A stretch of DNA of 64,000 nt from NCBI RefSeq assembly GCF_051400755.1, contig NZ_JBLFFL010000002.1, forward strand, positions 620,001 to 684,000, given 5' to 3'. The position numbers and the translations under genes are program-made. Each line of letters opens with the position of its first letter. Position 1 is the first letter of the stretch. Below the pieces are notes generated by a model. It saw nothing but the letters and a program-made list of their open reading frames with translations, ran no database searches and was not told the origin of the DNA. Below are positions 1 to 9,230 of the stretch, piece after piece. This DNA comes from Parapedobacter sp051400755. Lineage in GTDB: Bacteria > Bacteroidota > Bacteroidia > Sphingobacteriales > Sphingobacteriaceae.

Positions 1-119
1 ATCTGCCTTACGAACTGCTGGCAAAGATCTCCAACGAGATCATCAATCATGTAAAAGGGATAAATAGGGTTGTATATGACATTAGTTCGAAACCTCCGGC
101 TACGATTGAATGGGAGTAG
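1..119 (+). CDS. guaA: GMP synthase, C-terminal end (partial)
   Basis: The window opens inside a reading frame whose codons start at base 3 and that stops with TAG at 117-119. Its last residues, YDISSKPPATIEWE, are the characteristic C-terminus of glutamine-hydrolysing GMP synthase, which converts XMP to GMP in the cytoplasm. Only about 38 codons are visible, from the dimerisation domain. The next gene starts inside this one. Confidence 0.9.
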   Translation, partial: LPYELLAKISNEIINHVKGINRVVYDISSKPPATIEWE

Positions 120-1347
120 CTGGTTAATCGGCATCGCCGCGCTGCTGTTGATGACCGGATGCACGCCTAAAATACGGGTACTGCGCGGGTCGGGCAGCAA
201 GACGGAGCCGAAAGAAACCGAAACCAAGCCTGCCGACCAAAGAGCAGCGGAGGTGGAGGAGCCAATTACCGAATCTGAAAAGACCGATGTGCGGAACATC
301 GCACTGTTGCTGCCATTTCAGTTGGATAAAGCCAATCCGCATGCCCCCAGTGCCGCCGACATCAAGCGGTCGGCCTTGGCCCTGGATTTCTACCAGGGGT
401 TCAAGCTGGGGTTGGACGCGCTTGCTGAGGGCGGTACGCATTTCAAGGTGAATGTATTGGATACCCGCGATGACCCGGGCGAAAATGCGCGCATCGCGAA
501 ACTGGAGGAGGTCCAAGGCGCCGCATTGGTGGTAGGTCCTGTGTTTCCCAAGGAAATACAGGTGTTTGGTTTTAATGCATCGTTGGATGACGCGCTGCAG
601 ATCTCGCCGCTGGCCGCCAGCATGCCTTCGGAATTCAACTTGCCCAATTTGGTGACCTTGACAGCACCCATCACCGCTCATGTAAACGCGTTGGCGGCGC
701 ACATCGTCAGGCAATACCGTGCGGGAGACGCGGTCATCTTCTACAATACGGGTGACGAGGCGAGCAGGCAATTCCTGGCGCCCCTGAAGACCGAGATCCG
801 TCGGCTGAATAGCGACATCAGCTTGCTAGATGTGCAAGATGAAGAAAGTCTGGAGAGCAATGTACGCCTGACGGGTAAAAACTTGATCATGCTGGGCACC
901 ACCAACGAATACCAACTCTCACCGATATTGACCCACTTGCGGACGTTGCAAGATGAATTATCGTATCAGATACAGGTGTTCGGCCATCCCAACTGGGCCA
1001 AGATGGACTTCGACGAAAGCGAGGGCCTGGGCGCATTGCAGGCCCGGGTTACCACCTCCTATTACGTGCGTGCAGATGAGCCCGATGTGCGGCGTTTTGT
1101 CCAGCTGTATCGCCAGGAATTCGGCATGGAACCCACGGAATTTGCCTATAAGGGCTATGATGCCGCCTATTATTTCGGAGGCTTGCTGGCCGAATACGGA
1201 CCAGCATACAAGGACCAGATCGTAAAACAGGAGTACACCGGATTGCATAATACGTTTAAATTTACTTACGACCCCGCTTGGGGCTATGTGAATAATGCCA
1301 TTTCCATTTTGCAGTATCGCAGCGGACAATTCCAGCCGCTTGATTAA
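76..1347 (+). CDS. Periplasmic-binding-fold lipoprotein (ABC substrate-binding-like)
   Basis: A predicted 423-residue lipoprotein. The N-terminus has a basic stretch, a hydrophobic segment and the lipobox LMTGC with the lipidated Cys near residue 29. A charged linker (to about residue 75) leads to a type I periplasmic-binding fold: NIALLLPF at its start, the substrate-binding-like region DTRDDPG, and a late segment EFAYKGYDAAYYFGGLL typical of the family. Homologues often sit after guaA in this phylum and may carry an extra LysM domain, which I do not see here. No permease or ATPase is adjacent, so transport is unproven; an LpoA-like role in cell-wall synthesis is another possibility. The frame can be opened at TTG 70, but ATG 76 is preferred. 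The gene overlaps guaA by 44 nt and precedes the methyltransferase gene by 13 nt, so it is probably co-transcribed with it. Confidence 0.75.
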   Translation: MTLVRNLRLRLNGSSWLIGIAALLLMTGCTPKIRVLRGSGSKTEPKETETKPADQRAAEVEEPITESEKTDVRNIALLLPFQLDKANPHAPSAADIKRSALALDFYQGFKLGLDALAEGGTHFKVNVLDTRDDPGENARIAKLEEVQGAALVVGPVFPKEIQVFGFNASLDDALQISPLAASMPSEFNLPNLVTLTAPITAHVNALAAHIVRQYRAGDAVIFYNTGDEASRQFLAPLKTEIRRLNSDISLLDVQDEESLESNVRLTGKNLIMLGTTNEYQLSPILTHLRTLQDELSYQIQVFGHPNWAKMDFDESEGLGALQARVTTSYYVRADEPDVRRFVQLYRQEFGMEPTEFAYKGYDAAYYFGGLLAEYGPAYKDQIVKQEYTGLHNTFKFTYDPAWGYVNNAISILQYRSGQFQPLD

Positions 1348-1360
1348 CCGCTAACCATCC

Positions 1361-2536
1361 ATGGCGACGGACAACCGGGTAAACCAGCAACTGCGAGTCG
1401 TTGAGCGCCTATTGCAGGAATATCAACAGGGAGCGCACATGCCCCTGTCCCGTTTTCTCACCACGTTTTACAAACACCATCGGCAGATGGGTGCGCGGGA
1501 CAGGCGGATGGCTTCGCGCTTGGCGTATCATTATTTCCGCATCGGCCACGCGGCGAGGCAAGCGGATTTTTCCGTGCGGCTGGGGATCGCGGAATTTTTA
1601 TGCAGCGAGGAGAGCGCCTTGGTCCAGCAGCAACTGCCGGCGCTTTATCCGGCCATCGGCGCTACGATCACAGAGAAGATCGCCCTGCTGGAAACCCATA
1701 CGCCTTTTCACCTGAATGATGTGTTTCCTTTTACTGCACGGCTGTCTCAGGGAGTAGATGCGCACGCGTTGGTAACCAGCCTGTTCATGCAACCCAAGTT
1801 GTTCATCCGCCTACGCCGTGGCCATGAGGCGGCCGTAATGGACGCCCTCGAACACGCGGGTATCAGCTATGAGCGAGTGGCGGAGCATACCCTGGCCCTT
1901 TCTAACGGGACGGCGCTGGAGCAGCTCAACAACATCGCCGGCAACTATGCGGTGCAGGATTATTCATCCCAGCAAACGAGCGGATATTTCCTGGCGGCTG
2001 ACGGCGAAAGCTGGTGGGACGCCTGTGCAGGGGCAGGGGGGAAGTCGCTTTTGCTGCTGGATAACTACCCCGGCGTGAAGCTGTTGGTGTCTGATGTGCG
2101 CGGAAGCATCCTTCGTAATCTTGACGAACGTTTTGAGCAGGCTGGGATTGGCGCCTATCGGCGGAAGATCATCGACCTGACCAAGGATATAACACCTGTC
2201 CTCGGAAACGAACAGTTTGATGGTATTATCCTGGATGCGCCCTGTACCGGTTCGGGCACCTGGGGCCGTACACCGGAAATGATCTCCTCGTTTGACGAAC
2301 GCTCCATCGATCGGTTCGCTGCCGTGCAGAAACAGGTGGCAGAAACCGCGGCAAAGCACCTGAAACCGGGTAAACCCCTGATCTATATCACTTGTTCCGT
2401 GTTTGCAGAAGAGAACGAAAAGGTGGTGGGATACCTGCAAGATCAGTGCAATTTGGAGCTGGAGCGCATGCAGCTTTTACCGGGTTATCCGCATCAGGCG
2501 GACAGCCTATTTGTGGCGAGGTTGATAAAGCGGTAA
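1361..2536 (+). CDS. RsmB/NOP-family rRNA cytosine-C5 methyltransferase
   Basis: A 391-residue protein of the RsmB/NOP2 family, which transfers a methyl group from S-adenosylmethionine to C5 of cytosine in rRNA. The SAM-binding motif DACAGAGGKS lies near residue 219. The catalytic motif IV, DAPCTGSGTWGR, is near 292 and motif VI, ITCSVFAEENE, near 344; both conserved cysteines (PC and TC) are present. The N-terminal half is the RNA-binding and NusB-like portion, which diverges in this family. I cannot say which rRNA base is modified. The gene follows the lipoprotein gene by 13 nt and ends shortly before a strong hairpin terminator. Confidence 0.88.
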   Translation: MATDNRVNQQLRVVERLLQEYQQGAHMPLSRFLTTFYKHHRQMGARDRRMASRLAYHYFRIGHAARQADFSVRLGIAEFLCSEESALVQQQLPALYPAIGATITEKIALLETHTPFHLNDVFPFTARLSQGVDAHALVTSLFMQPKLFIRLRRGHEAAVMDALEHAGISYERVAEHTLALSNGTALEQLNNIAGNYAVQDYSSQQTSGYFLAADGESWWDACAGAGGKSLLLLDNYPGVKLLVSDVRGSILRNLDERFEQAGIGAYRRKIIDLTKDITPVLGNEQFDGIILDAPCTGSGTWGRTPEMISSFDERSIDRFAAVQKQVAETAAKHLKPGKPLIYITCSVFAEENEKVVGYLQDQCNLELERMQLLPGYPHQADSLFVARLIKR

Positions 2537-2553
2537 AGCGGATTCAGAATAAA

Positions 2554-2584
2554 AAAATGCGAATCCGATAAGGATTCGCATTTT
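2554..2584. terminator. Bidirectional intrinsic terminator
   Basis: The perfect inverted repeat aaaatgcgaatcc / ggattcgcatttt has 13-bp arms and a 5-nt loop (2567-2571), with A/T tracts at both ends. It lies between the convergent methyltransferase gene and tRNA-Leu and can terminate transcription from either side. Confidence 0.85.
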
Positions 2585-2585
2585 C

Positions 2586-2672
2586 TGGTGCCCAGGGAGA
2601 GACTCGAACTCTCAAGGGACTGCTCCCAACGGCTTCTGAGACCGCAACGTTTACCAATTTCGCCACCTGGGC
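2586..2672 (-). tRNA. tRNA-Leu(CAG)
   Basis: On the minus strand this folds as a class II tRNA. The acceptor arms GCCCAGG and CCTGGGC pair perfectly, the T arm is GAGAG-TTCGAGT-CTCTC, and there is a long variable arm as expected for leucine. The anticodon loop CTCAGAA places CAG at positions 34-36, so it reads CUG codons. The discriminator is A, and the CCA end is encoded at 2588-2586. Confidence 0.95.
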
Positions 2673-2761
2673 AGGCATTTCCCAAACCACCGGGTGATTT
2701 GGGACTGCAAATATATACTTTTAACGGATAATCAAAAAACGAAAATACAATTTACCAACCA

Positions 2762-5700
2762 CTATTCCTCATCATCGTCCGTATGCAATATGTCTTGATG
2801 TTCCGCCGGTTTGTAAGAAGCTTTCAAGGCGGCCAGCTTCTTCTTGCCATAGGCCATCTTGGTAATCGTGACAAACAGGACCGGCACGATGAAGATGGCG
2901 AATAAGGTAGCGATCAGCATGCCTCCGAACACCGTCCAGCCAATGGTTTGACGCGCAATGGCCCCCGCACCGGTGGAATACATCAACGGAACGATACCGA
3001 GGATAAACGCAAAGGACGTCATGATGATCGGACGCAGCCGCAATTTGACCGCTTCGATGGTCGCCTTGAGCAAACCCATGCCGATATCGACCCGTTCCTT
3101 GGCAAATTCAACGATCAGGATGGCATTTTTGGCGGCCAGGCCGATGATGGCTACCAGCCCGATCTGCGCATAGATGTTGTTATCCAGCCGCGGCAGTAAG
3201 ATGAGCACCAGGATGGCACCGAATACACCGAGGGGCACAGAGAGCAGGATGGAAAACGGCACCGACCAGCTTTCATACAAGGCTGCCAGCAGCAGGAAGA
3301 CGAAAACGATACATAAGCCAAAGATCATCACCGTCATGTTGCCCGCTTCCTTCTCCTGCAAGCTTAGTCCCGAAAATTCGTAGGTAAATCCTGCGCCCAG
3401 TGTTTGTGCAGCGGTTTCTTCCAACGCCCGTAGGGCATCCCCGCTACTGTAACCGGGGGCGGCGCCCCCCATGATGTCAATGGAGCGGAAAATATTGAAG
3501 TGATTGATAATGGATGGGCTTTCGATGATCTCATAGGATACCAGCGTGCTCAGCGGTACGGGGTTTCCCTGCTGGTTTTTCACGTAGAGTTTATTAATGT
3601 CTGCAATGTCCATGCGGAACGCTGTGTCCGCCTGGCTCACCACCCGGAAACTCCGACCATAGCGTGTAAAATCATTGACATAGCTGCTGCCGAGGAAAGA
3701 CGAGATGGTGCTGTATACGTTGGACACCGAGATACCCATGCGTTTCGCCTGTTCCCGATCTACTTTCACCAGGTAATTTGGGGTCTTGGAATTGAACAGC
3801 GTATAAGCCATCCCGATTTCCGGCCGTTGGTTGACGGCCATCAGGAACTTGCCCACCTGGGCCTCAAAATCCTTGATGTCGCCGCTGCGCTGATCGATGA
3901 TCTGCATGCTGAATCCACCACTGGTACCCAGGCCCGGTATGGCGGGCGGCGACACGGGCAATATGGTCGCTTGTTGGAATCCCGCATATTTCTGCTGAAC
4001 GCCGGCGATGACTTCCTGTGCGGTGCGGCTCCGTTCGCCCCATGGGTGGAGCTGGACGAAGAAGGTACCCCCGTTGGGCTTGAATGAGCGGTTCAGCAGG
4101 TTGATCCCCGCGATGCGCATGATGTTTTTGATTTCGGGGTTATCCTTCCGCAAAGAATCCGACAAGGCGTCGAGCAGGTTGCCCGTGCGCTCGGAAGAAG
4201 CACCTTCGGGTAGCGTAACCCCCATCATCATTACCCCGGCATCTTCCGTCGGGATAAATCCGGTCGGTTTGGCGGCAAATAACCCAAACGTACCGATATA
4301 AATACAAACCAAGAGGATGATGATGAGCGGTGCTCGTTTGATGGCCCCCCTGACGCCGTGCGAATACCGCCTGGTGACCCGCTCAAACCAAGTGTTGAAT
4401 TTATAGAACAGCCGGTTGATGCCGGTTGACTTTTCATTGAACTGCGAGGGCTTCAGCAACAGCGAGCAGAGGGCAGGGGTGAGGGATAGCGCGATGAATG
4501 CCGAAAGCAATACGGATACCGCGATGGTGATCGCAAACTGCTGGTACAGCTGGCCCACCATACCGGGGATGAAGCCCACGGGCACAAACACTGCCGCCAG
4601 GATCAGCGCAATAGCGATGACGGGCGCGGTGATCTCTTTCATCGCGCGCCTCGTGGCCTCCGGCGCAGACAGCTTATCATGGTCGATATAGTGCTGCACC
4701 GCCTCGACCACGACGATCGCATCGTCAACCACGATCCCGATGGCCAATACGAAGGCCAGCATGGTCAAGTTGTTGATGGAAAAGCCAAACAAGTTGAAGA
4801 AGATGAAGGTACCGATGATCGATACCGGAATCGCCAGCACCGGAATCAAGGTGGCTCTCCAGCTTTGGAGGAAGATGAACACGACCAGTGTCACCAGTAT
4901 CAGCGCCTCCACCAGGGTATGGAGCACGTTATCGATGGACTCTTGGACGACCGTCACGGTTTCGTAGTTGACCACGTAATCCATGTCACTCGGGAAGTCG
5001 GCTTTCAGCTGCTCAAGTGCGGCATAGATACCTTCAGCAGTTTCCACCGCGTTCCCGCCGGGCATTTGATTCACCATCATGCCCGATGCCGTCAGTCCGT
5101 TGAGCTTATTGGTGATGGAATATGCAAATTCGCCCAGTTCCACCCGCGCCACATCGCGGAGGTATACGATCGATCCATCCGCGTTGGTTTTGACGATGAT
5201 CTGCTCAAACTGTTCCTCTTGGTTCAGGTCCCCGTCTAAGATCACCGGATATTCAAATACCTGCGTGTTGATCTGCGGGCGGGCACCCACGCTACCGCCG
5301 GGCATCCGGATGTTCTGTTCCTGGATGGCGGTGTTGACATCGGCGGGAGTAAGCCCCAGATTGGAGAGCTTGTTCGCATCGAGCCATATGCGCATGCTGA
5401 ACGGCTGTCCGAAGGCCATGACATCACCCACACCGTTTACCCGCATCAGTGCATCGCGTACATATAAGTTGGCATAGTTCGCCAGGAATTTCTGGTCGCG
5501 CGTGCCCTTGGGCGAAATCAGGGAAACCATCATCAATACGTCTGTATTGGCTTTGCGAGTAACGACACCCAACCGCCGTACCCCTTCAGGGAGTGCCGGT
5601 TCGGCAATGCCCACGCGGTTTTGCACATCCAGGGTGGCGATGTTAATGTCGGTGCCGACGTCGAACGTGACGGTAATGGCCGATCGGCCATCCGATGTAC

Positions 5701-5947
5701 TGTTGGACTGCATATACGCCATCCCCGGGGTACCGTTGATCTGGCTTTCGATAAGTGTGGTAACGGTCTGTTCCACGGTCTGCGCATCCGCTCCCGTGTA
5801 GGTCGCCTGCACCTGCACGGTGGGTGGCGAAATGTTGGGGTACTGGCTGATGGGCAACGTGGTGATCGAAATGACCCCAATCAACGTAATCAGGATGGAG
5901 ATAACGATGGCGGTGACGGGTCTTCTGATGAATACTTCTGAAATCAT
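2762..5947 (-). CDS. RND-family multidrug efflux transporter (AcrB/MexF-like)
   Basis: A 1061-residue inner-membrane proton antiporter of the hydrophobe/amphiphile efflux-1 family, the expected length for AcrB-type pumps. It begins MISEVFIRRPVTAIV, as AcrB homologues do. The proton-relay aspartates are present in GIVVDDAIVVVE (TM4), and the partner lysine is in AAKNAILIVEFAKE (TM10). Two large periplasmic porter loops separate the two six-helix bundles. The C-terminus is acidic (HTDDDEE). It is the last gene of a minus-strand operon after tetR, tolC-like and adaptor genes, 46 nt downstream of the adaptor stop. Together these form a tripartite efflux system; the substrate cannot be deduced. 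Confidence 0.95.
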   Translation of the reverse strand: MISEVFIRRPVTAIVISILITLIGVISITTLPISQYPNISPPTVQVQATYTGADAQTVEQTVTTLIESQINGTPGMAYMQSNSTSDGRSAITVTFDVGTDINIATLDVQNRVGIAEPALPEGVRRLGVVTRKANTDVLMMVSLISPKGTRDQKFLANYANLYVRDALMRVNGVGDVMAFGQPFSMRIWLDANKLSNLGLTPADVNTAIQEQNIRMPGGSVGARPQINTQVFEYPVILDGDLNQEEQFEQIIVKTNADGSIVYLRDVARVELGEFAYSITNKLNGLTASGMMVNQMPGGNAVETAEGIYAALEQLKADFPSDMDYVVNYETVTVVQESIDNVLHTLVEALILVTLVVFIFLQSWRATLIPVLAIPVSIIGTFIFFNLFGFSINNLTMLAFVLAIGIVVDDAIVVVEAVQHYIDHDKLSAPEATRRAMKEITAPVIAIALILAAVFVPVGFIPGMVGQLYQQFAITIAVSVLLSAFIALSLTPALCSLLLKPSQFNEKSTGINRLFYKFNTWFERVTRRYSHGVRGAIKRAPLIIILLVCIYIGTFGLFAAKPTGFIPTEDAGVMMMGVTLPEGASSERTGNLLDALSDSLRKDNPEIKNIMRIAGINLLNRSFKPNGGTFFVQLHPWGERSRTAQEVIAGVQQKYAGFQQATILPVSPPAIPGLGTSGGFSMQIIDQRSGDIKDFEAQVGKFLMAVNQRPEIGMAYTLFNSKTPNYLVKVDREQAKRMGISVSNVYSTISSFLGSSYVNDFTRYGRSFRVVSQADTAFRMDIADINKLYVKNQQGNPVPLSTLVSYEIIESPSIINHFNIFRSIDIMGGAAPGYSSGDALRALEETAAQTLGAGFTYEFSGLSLQEKEAGNMTVMIFGLCIVFVFLLLAALYESWSVPFSILLSVPLGVFGAILVLILLPRLDNNIYAQIGLVAIIGLAAKNAILIVEFAKERVDIGMGLLKATIEAVKLRLRPIIMTSFAFILGIVPLMYSTGAGAIARQTIGWTVFGGMLIATLFAIFIVPVLFVTITKMAYGKKKLAALKASYKPAEHQDILHTDDDEE

Positions 5948-5993
5948 GTTGGTTCTGTCCTAAATAACTTGATAGTCGTTGTTGGGCCTTACA

Positions 5994-7118
5994 TTACTTT
6001 GTTGCGGCGGGCGGGTTTACCTGCACCTTGGCACCCGGCCGCAGGTTGATGATGCCATCGATCACTACTTGTTCACCTTTCGAGACCCCCTCGTCGATGA
6101 CCACGCGATCAGCAACCTTCAATCCCAGGCGCACGCCGCGTTGTTCGACCGTATTGCTGTCTGTGAGCACGTAGACCGACGTTTGGCCCAGCTGCTCGAT
6201 AATGGCCCGGTAGGGGATGACCAATTGCTTCGACTCCGATTGATTGCGGACGTGTACCGTGGCATTCATGCCCGGCAATAACCTGTTGGTTTCATTGGGA
6301 AAGCTTGCCCGAACCACAATGGTACCCGTATTGCGGTCTACCGCCCGGTCGATGGCGACAATCCTGCCGGGGTTGGGATAGGCCTGGTTCCCGGGCAGCG
6401 TGATGGTGATGATCGAGTCGCTCACCGCTGCGGCCGATTGACGCAAGGTATTGAAGCGTGTGATGTTACGCTCATTGACCGGAAAATCCACGGCAATGGG
6501 ATTGGTAGAGGAGATGCTGTTGAGCAGGGTGGTTCCGGCCGAGACCAATGCGCCCATACGCACCTGCGAAATCCCCACCGTGCCGCTGAATGGCGCCGTG
6601 ATGATTGAGCGGTTGAGGTTGGTGCGCGCGGTAGTCAACGCCGCTTTTGCGGAGACCAGTTGCGCTTCTGCATTGCTGAAATCGGTTTCGGCATAGTCCA
6701 ATGTCTGCTTCGCGATCGCGTCCTGTTCGGCCAGTTTCTGGTAACGCTCCAAGTCGCGCTTCAGCCGGGCAAGGTTGGATTCGGCGATTGCCAGGTTAGA
6801 CTCCGCCCGCTCCACATCAGCTGCATATCGTGTACGGTCAATCTCGTAAAGCCGCTGGCCTTTGGCAACCGATGCGCCATCTGCTACGAAGATTCCGGTA
6901 ATGTACCCACTCACTTCAGCCCGGAGCTCGGTCTCGTTTAACGCCACCACGTTGCCGGGGTAGTTATCTACGCCAACCACCGATTCCTCGCTGACCACGG
7001 CAGTGGTCACAGGGATCGCTTGTTGGCCAGGGGCCTGCTGCTGTGGGTTATTGCTGCAGGAGGCGACAATACTTGCTCCGATAATAAGTAAGCCGATGGT
7101 AAAGTTATTGCTGTTCAT
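5994..7118 (-). CDS. RND efflux periplasmic adaptor (AcrA/HlyD-like)
   Basis: A 374-residue membrane-fusion protein bridging the RND pump and the outer-membrane channel. It has a lipoprotein signal (lipobox VASC), so it is probably anchored in the inner membrane by lipid. The lipoyl/barrel-sandwich halves flank a long alpha-helical hairpin (about residues 95-170, rich in Ala/Glu/Leu heptads), followed by beta-barrel and membrane-proximal domains. The frame extends to TTG 7136, but ATG 7118 gives a normal-length signal peptide and is chosen. It lies 32 nt after the tolC-like stop and 46 nt before the pump gene. Confidence 0.93.
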   Translation of the reverse strand: MNSNNFTIGLLIIGASIVASCSNNPQQQAPGQQAIPVTTAVVSEESVVGVDNYPGNVVALNETELRAEVSGYITGIFVADGASVAKGQRLYEIDRTRYAADVERAESNLAIAESNLARLKRDLERYQKLAEQDAIAKQTLDYAETDFSNAEAQLVSAKAALTTARTNLNRSIITAPFSGTVGISQVRMGALVSAGTTLLNSISSTNPIAVDFPVNERNITRFNTLRQSAAAVSDSIITITLPGNQAYPNPGRIVAIDRAVDRNTGTIVVRASFPNETNRLLPGMNATVHVRNQSESKQLVIPYRAIIEQLGQTSVYVLTDSNTVEQRGVRLGLKVADRVVIDEGVSKGEQVVIDGIINLRPGAKVQVNPPAATK

Positions 7119-7150
7119 GATGATGGATTTCGACAATTTTTAGTTCAAGA

Positions 7151-8491
7151 TTAGTTTGTTTCCGGTCCGATCTGACCCAGGGCCTGCTGCACATCCAGCT
7201 TCCCGGCCAGTACGGCATATAATGCGTTGAGGTAATTCAGCTGTGAGGTACGGAGGTCCGTTTCCGCCGTCATCAAATCCAGATAGGTCTTAATCCCCTC
7301 ATCATATTGCAATTTGATGGTATTGTACACCTCCTCAGAGAGGGTCACATTCTGCCGCGCTACCTGCCAGTCATTCAGGTTGGCTTGATACGTGGCCATG
7401 GCCATCTCGTACTGCGTATTGATCTGGTTCTGGAGGTTGACGATGTCCCAGTCGATGCGCGTTTCCTGCAATTGGGATTTGCGGATCTCATGAAGACGCT
7501 TACCCCCCTGGAAAATCGGGATGTTCAGCGTGAGTCCGAATACCGAACGGGGGAATGCTTCGTTGAACAACCCGGAGAACTCGGGGTCCCTGAAATCCCA
7601 CGCGTAGTTATAAAATGCTGACAGACTGGGTAAGAACGTCCATTTGTTATATTGCGTATTCAGCTGCTGTAGCTGCTTGACGGTCTGCAGCTGCCTGAAC
7701 TCCACCCGTTGCGCATAGTCTACCAACGCCGTGGTATCGAGTATGATCTCGCTCTCCATTGCCGAGGCATCGGCGAGAGACAGGACTAACGACTGGTCAG
7801 CGGGGAGTCCGATCAGTTCCTTCAAGAAGGTATACTTGTAGGTGAGCAGTTCGTTTACCCGTTTTTGTTCGGCCAGCGTATTGCTCAATGCGATCTGTGC
7901 CCGTTTGAAATCGGTATTGTCTACGATACCCGTTTCATAGCGGGCTCTTGCATCGCTAAGTTGCCGCTCCAGGCGCTGGATGTTTTCAGTGATGATGTTC
8001 AGCTGCTCTTCGCTGGTCAGGATATCATAATACCCTTTGCTCACTTCCACCACCGTATTGATGTGGCTGTTTTCGGTATTCAGCGCATTTTGCTGGCGGA
8101 TGTACTTGGCCGCTTTGGACGCTTGGATCAAGCCCGGGTTGAGGATCTGCTGGTCGGCTTGCAATACCGCGGCGCCGACGTGTTTCTGGCCCAGCTGGAT
8201 GACGTTGCCACCGATGACATTCGTCGGTATCTTCACGTTGTAGTTGTAGGTGCCCGTGGCGTTGATCTGTGGGAACCAACCCGATAACGCCGAGGCGATT
8301 TCCCGTTCGCCGATCGCTTCGTCGATCCCGGCCTGGTGTACGGATGGACGGTTTTCTAACGCGTAGGATACCACGTCGTCTAAAGTCGCCTTTGCCGGCA
8401 GCGTCGGCTGGGATTCCTGTCCGGACACCAGGCCGGCGGTCATGGTGAAGGTCAATGAAAAAAGTAAGCTATTTCGCAATTTTCTATACAT
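7151..8491 (-). CDS. TolC-like outer-membrane efflux channel
   Basis: A 446-residue outer-membrane efflux protein with a cleavable signal peptide ending near GLVSGQ. The sequence shows the internal duplication typical of TolC: two long coiled-coil repeats, with the motif YETGIVDNTDFKRAQIALS in the first and YDEGIKTYLDLMTAETDL in the second. ATG 8491 is preferred to the upstream TTG 8536, which would overlap tetR and spoil the signal peptide. As second gene of the operon it supplies the exit duct for the pump. Confidence 0.93.
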   Translation of the reverse strand: MYRKLRNSLLFSLTFTMTAGLVSGQESQPTLPAKATLDDVVSYALENRPSVHQAGIDEAIGEREIASALSGWFPQINATGTYNYNVKIPTNVIGGNVIQLGQKHVGAAVLQADQQILNPGLIQASKAAKYIRQQNALNTENSHINTVVEVSKGYYDILTSEEQLNIITENIQRLERQLSDARARYETGIVDNTDFKRAQIALSNTLAEQKRVNELLTYKYTFLKELIGLPADQSLVLSLADASAMESEIILDTTALVDYAQRVEFRQLQTVKQLQQLNTQYNKWTFLPSLSAFYNYAWDFRDPEFSGLFNEAFPRSVFGLTLNIPIFQGGKRLHEIRKSQLQETRIDWDIVNLQNQINTQYEMAMATYQANLNDWQVARQNVTLSEEVYNTIKLQYDEGIKTYLDLMTAETDLRTSQLNYLNALYAVLAGKLDVQQALGQIGPETN

Positions 8492-8514
8492 GTTGTTGTG
8501 ATCTGAAAACGAAT

Positions 8515-9099
8515 CTATTGTTTTATTCCATTCCAAATGATGGTCACCATTTCGTTCATGGATGTCTCATCAAACGCATAATGCCCGTTGGTGTGCCGCT
8601 TGGCGGTAGCGGTCACCGTACCGATAAATGCTGCACTCAGGATATTGATGTCCAACGGCTTGATGTGACCATCGTCGATGCCCTGCCGCAGGAAATCAGC
8701 CATCTCATTCTGCATTTGAACACTGCAATTCCGCTCATAAAACACCGCGGCATACGGCGAGGAAAAAAACTGCTCGATGAAACTCAGCACCTCGGGATGG
8801 TCGATGTAAAAGCGGACCAGATTGATCCAGATGGCCACAAAACGCTTCCGGTAAGGCAGTTGGGCTTCCTCCCCTTTGAACATCGCACCGCCGATCCGGT
8901 GTTTGCAATGCTTATACAATTCGATGATCAATTCATCTTTCGACGAAAAATAATGATAAATTGTGCCCGTTGCTACACCTGCATCCTGTGCGATCTGGCT
9001 CATCGGACTCCCATGAAAGCCCTGTTTCATCACCAGCCGAAGCGTACTCTCGAAGATGGCACATTTCTTTTCTGCGGTATGTTCCAATTGAATGTTCAT
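8515..9099 (-). CDS. TetR-family transcriptional regulator
   Basis: A 194-residue regulator. The N-terminal helix-turn-helix is plain in MSQIAQDAGVATGTIYHYF followed by SSKDELI, the canonical TetR/AcrR DNA-binding segment. The C-terminal ligand-binding domain has no recognisable specificity. ATG 9099 is chosen because the longer frame, to 9159, adds a non-homologous leader running into the promoter region. The gene lies 23 nt upstream of the tolC-like gene in the same direction, so it probably represses its own operon in response to a toxic compound. Confidence 0.9.
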   Translation of the reverse strand: MNIQLEHTAEKKCAIFESTLRLVMKQGFHGSPMSQIAQDAGVATGTIYHYFSSKDELIIELYKHCKHRIGGAMFKGEEAQLPYRKRFVAIWINLVRFYIDHPEVLSFIEQFFSSPYAAVFYERNCSVQMQNEMADFLRQGIDDGHIKPLDINILSAAFIGTVTATAKRHTNGHYAFDETSMNEMVTIIWNGIKQ

Positions 9100-9162
9100 T
9101 CGGTCGGCAAAGGAACATATTATTTGGGATAAACAGGCGGTTGCCGTCATTATTAACACAAA

Positions 9163-9196
9163 TTTGACAATGGTGGCCAGTAATTGTGTACTTTTG
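9163..9196 (+). promoter_or_regulatory. Promoter of the RhlE-type helicase gene
   Basis: TTTG at 9163-9166 and TACTTTTG at 9189-9196 match the Bacteroidetes -33 and -7 elements with a 22-nt spacer. Start of transcription would be near 9203, about 28 nt before the helicase start codon. Confidence 0.65.
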
Positions 9197-9230
9197 CATC
9201 ATTATTAGTGTAGCTTAATTAAAATATACG

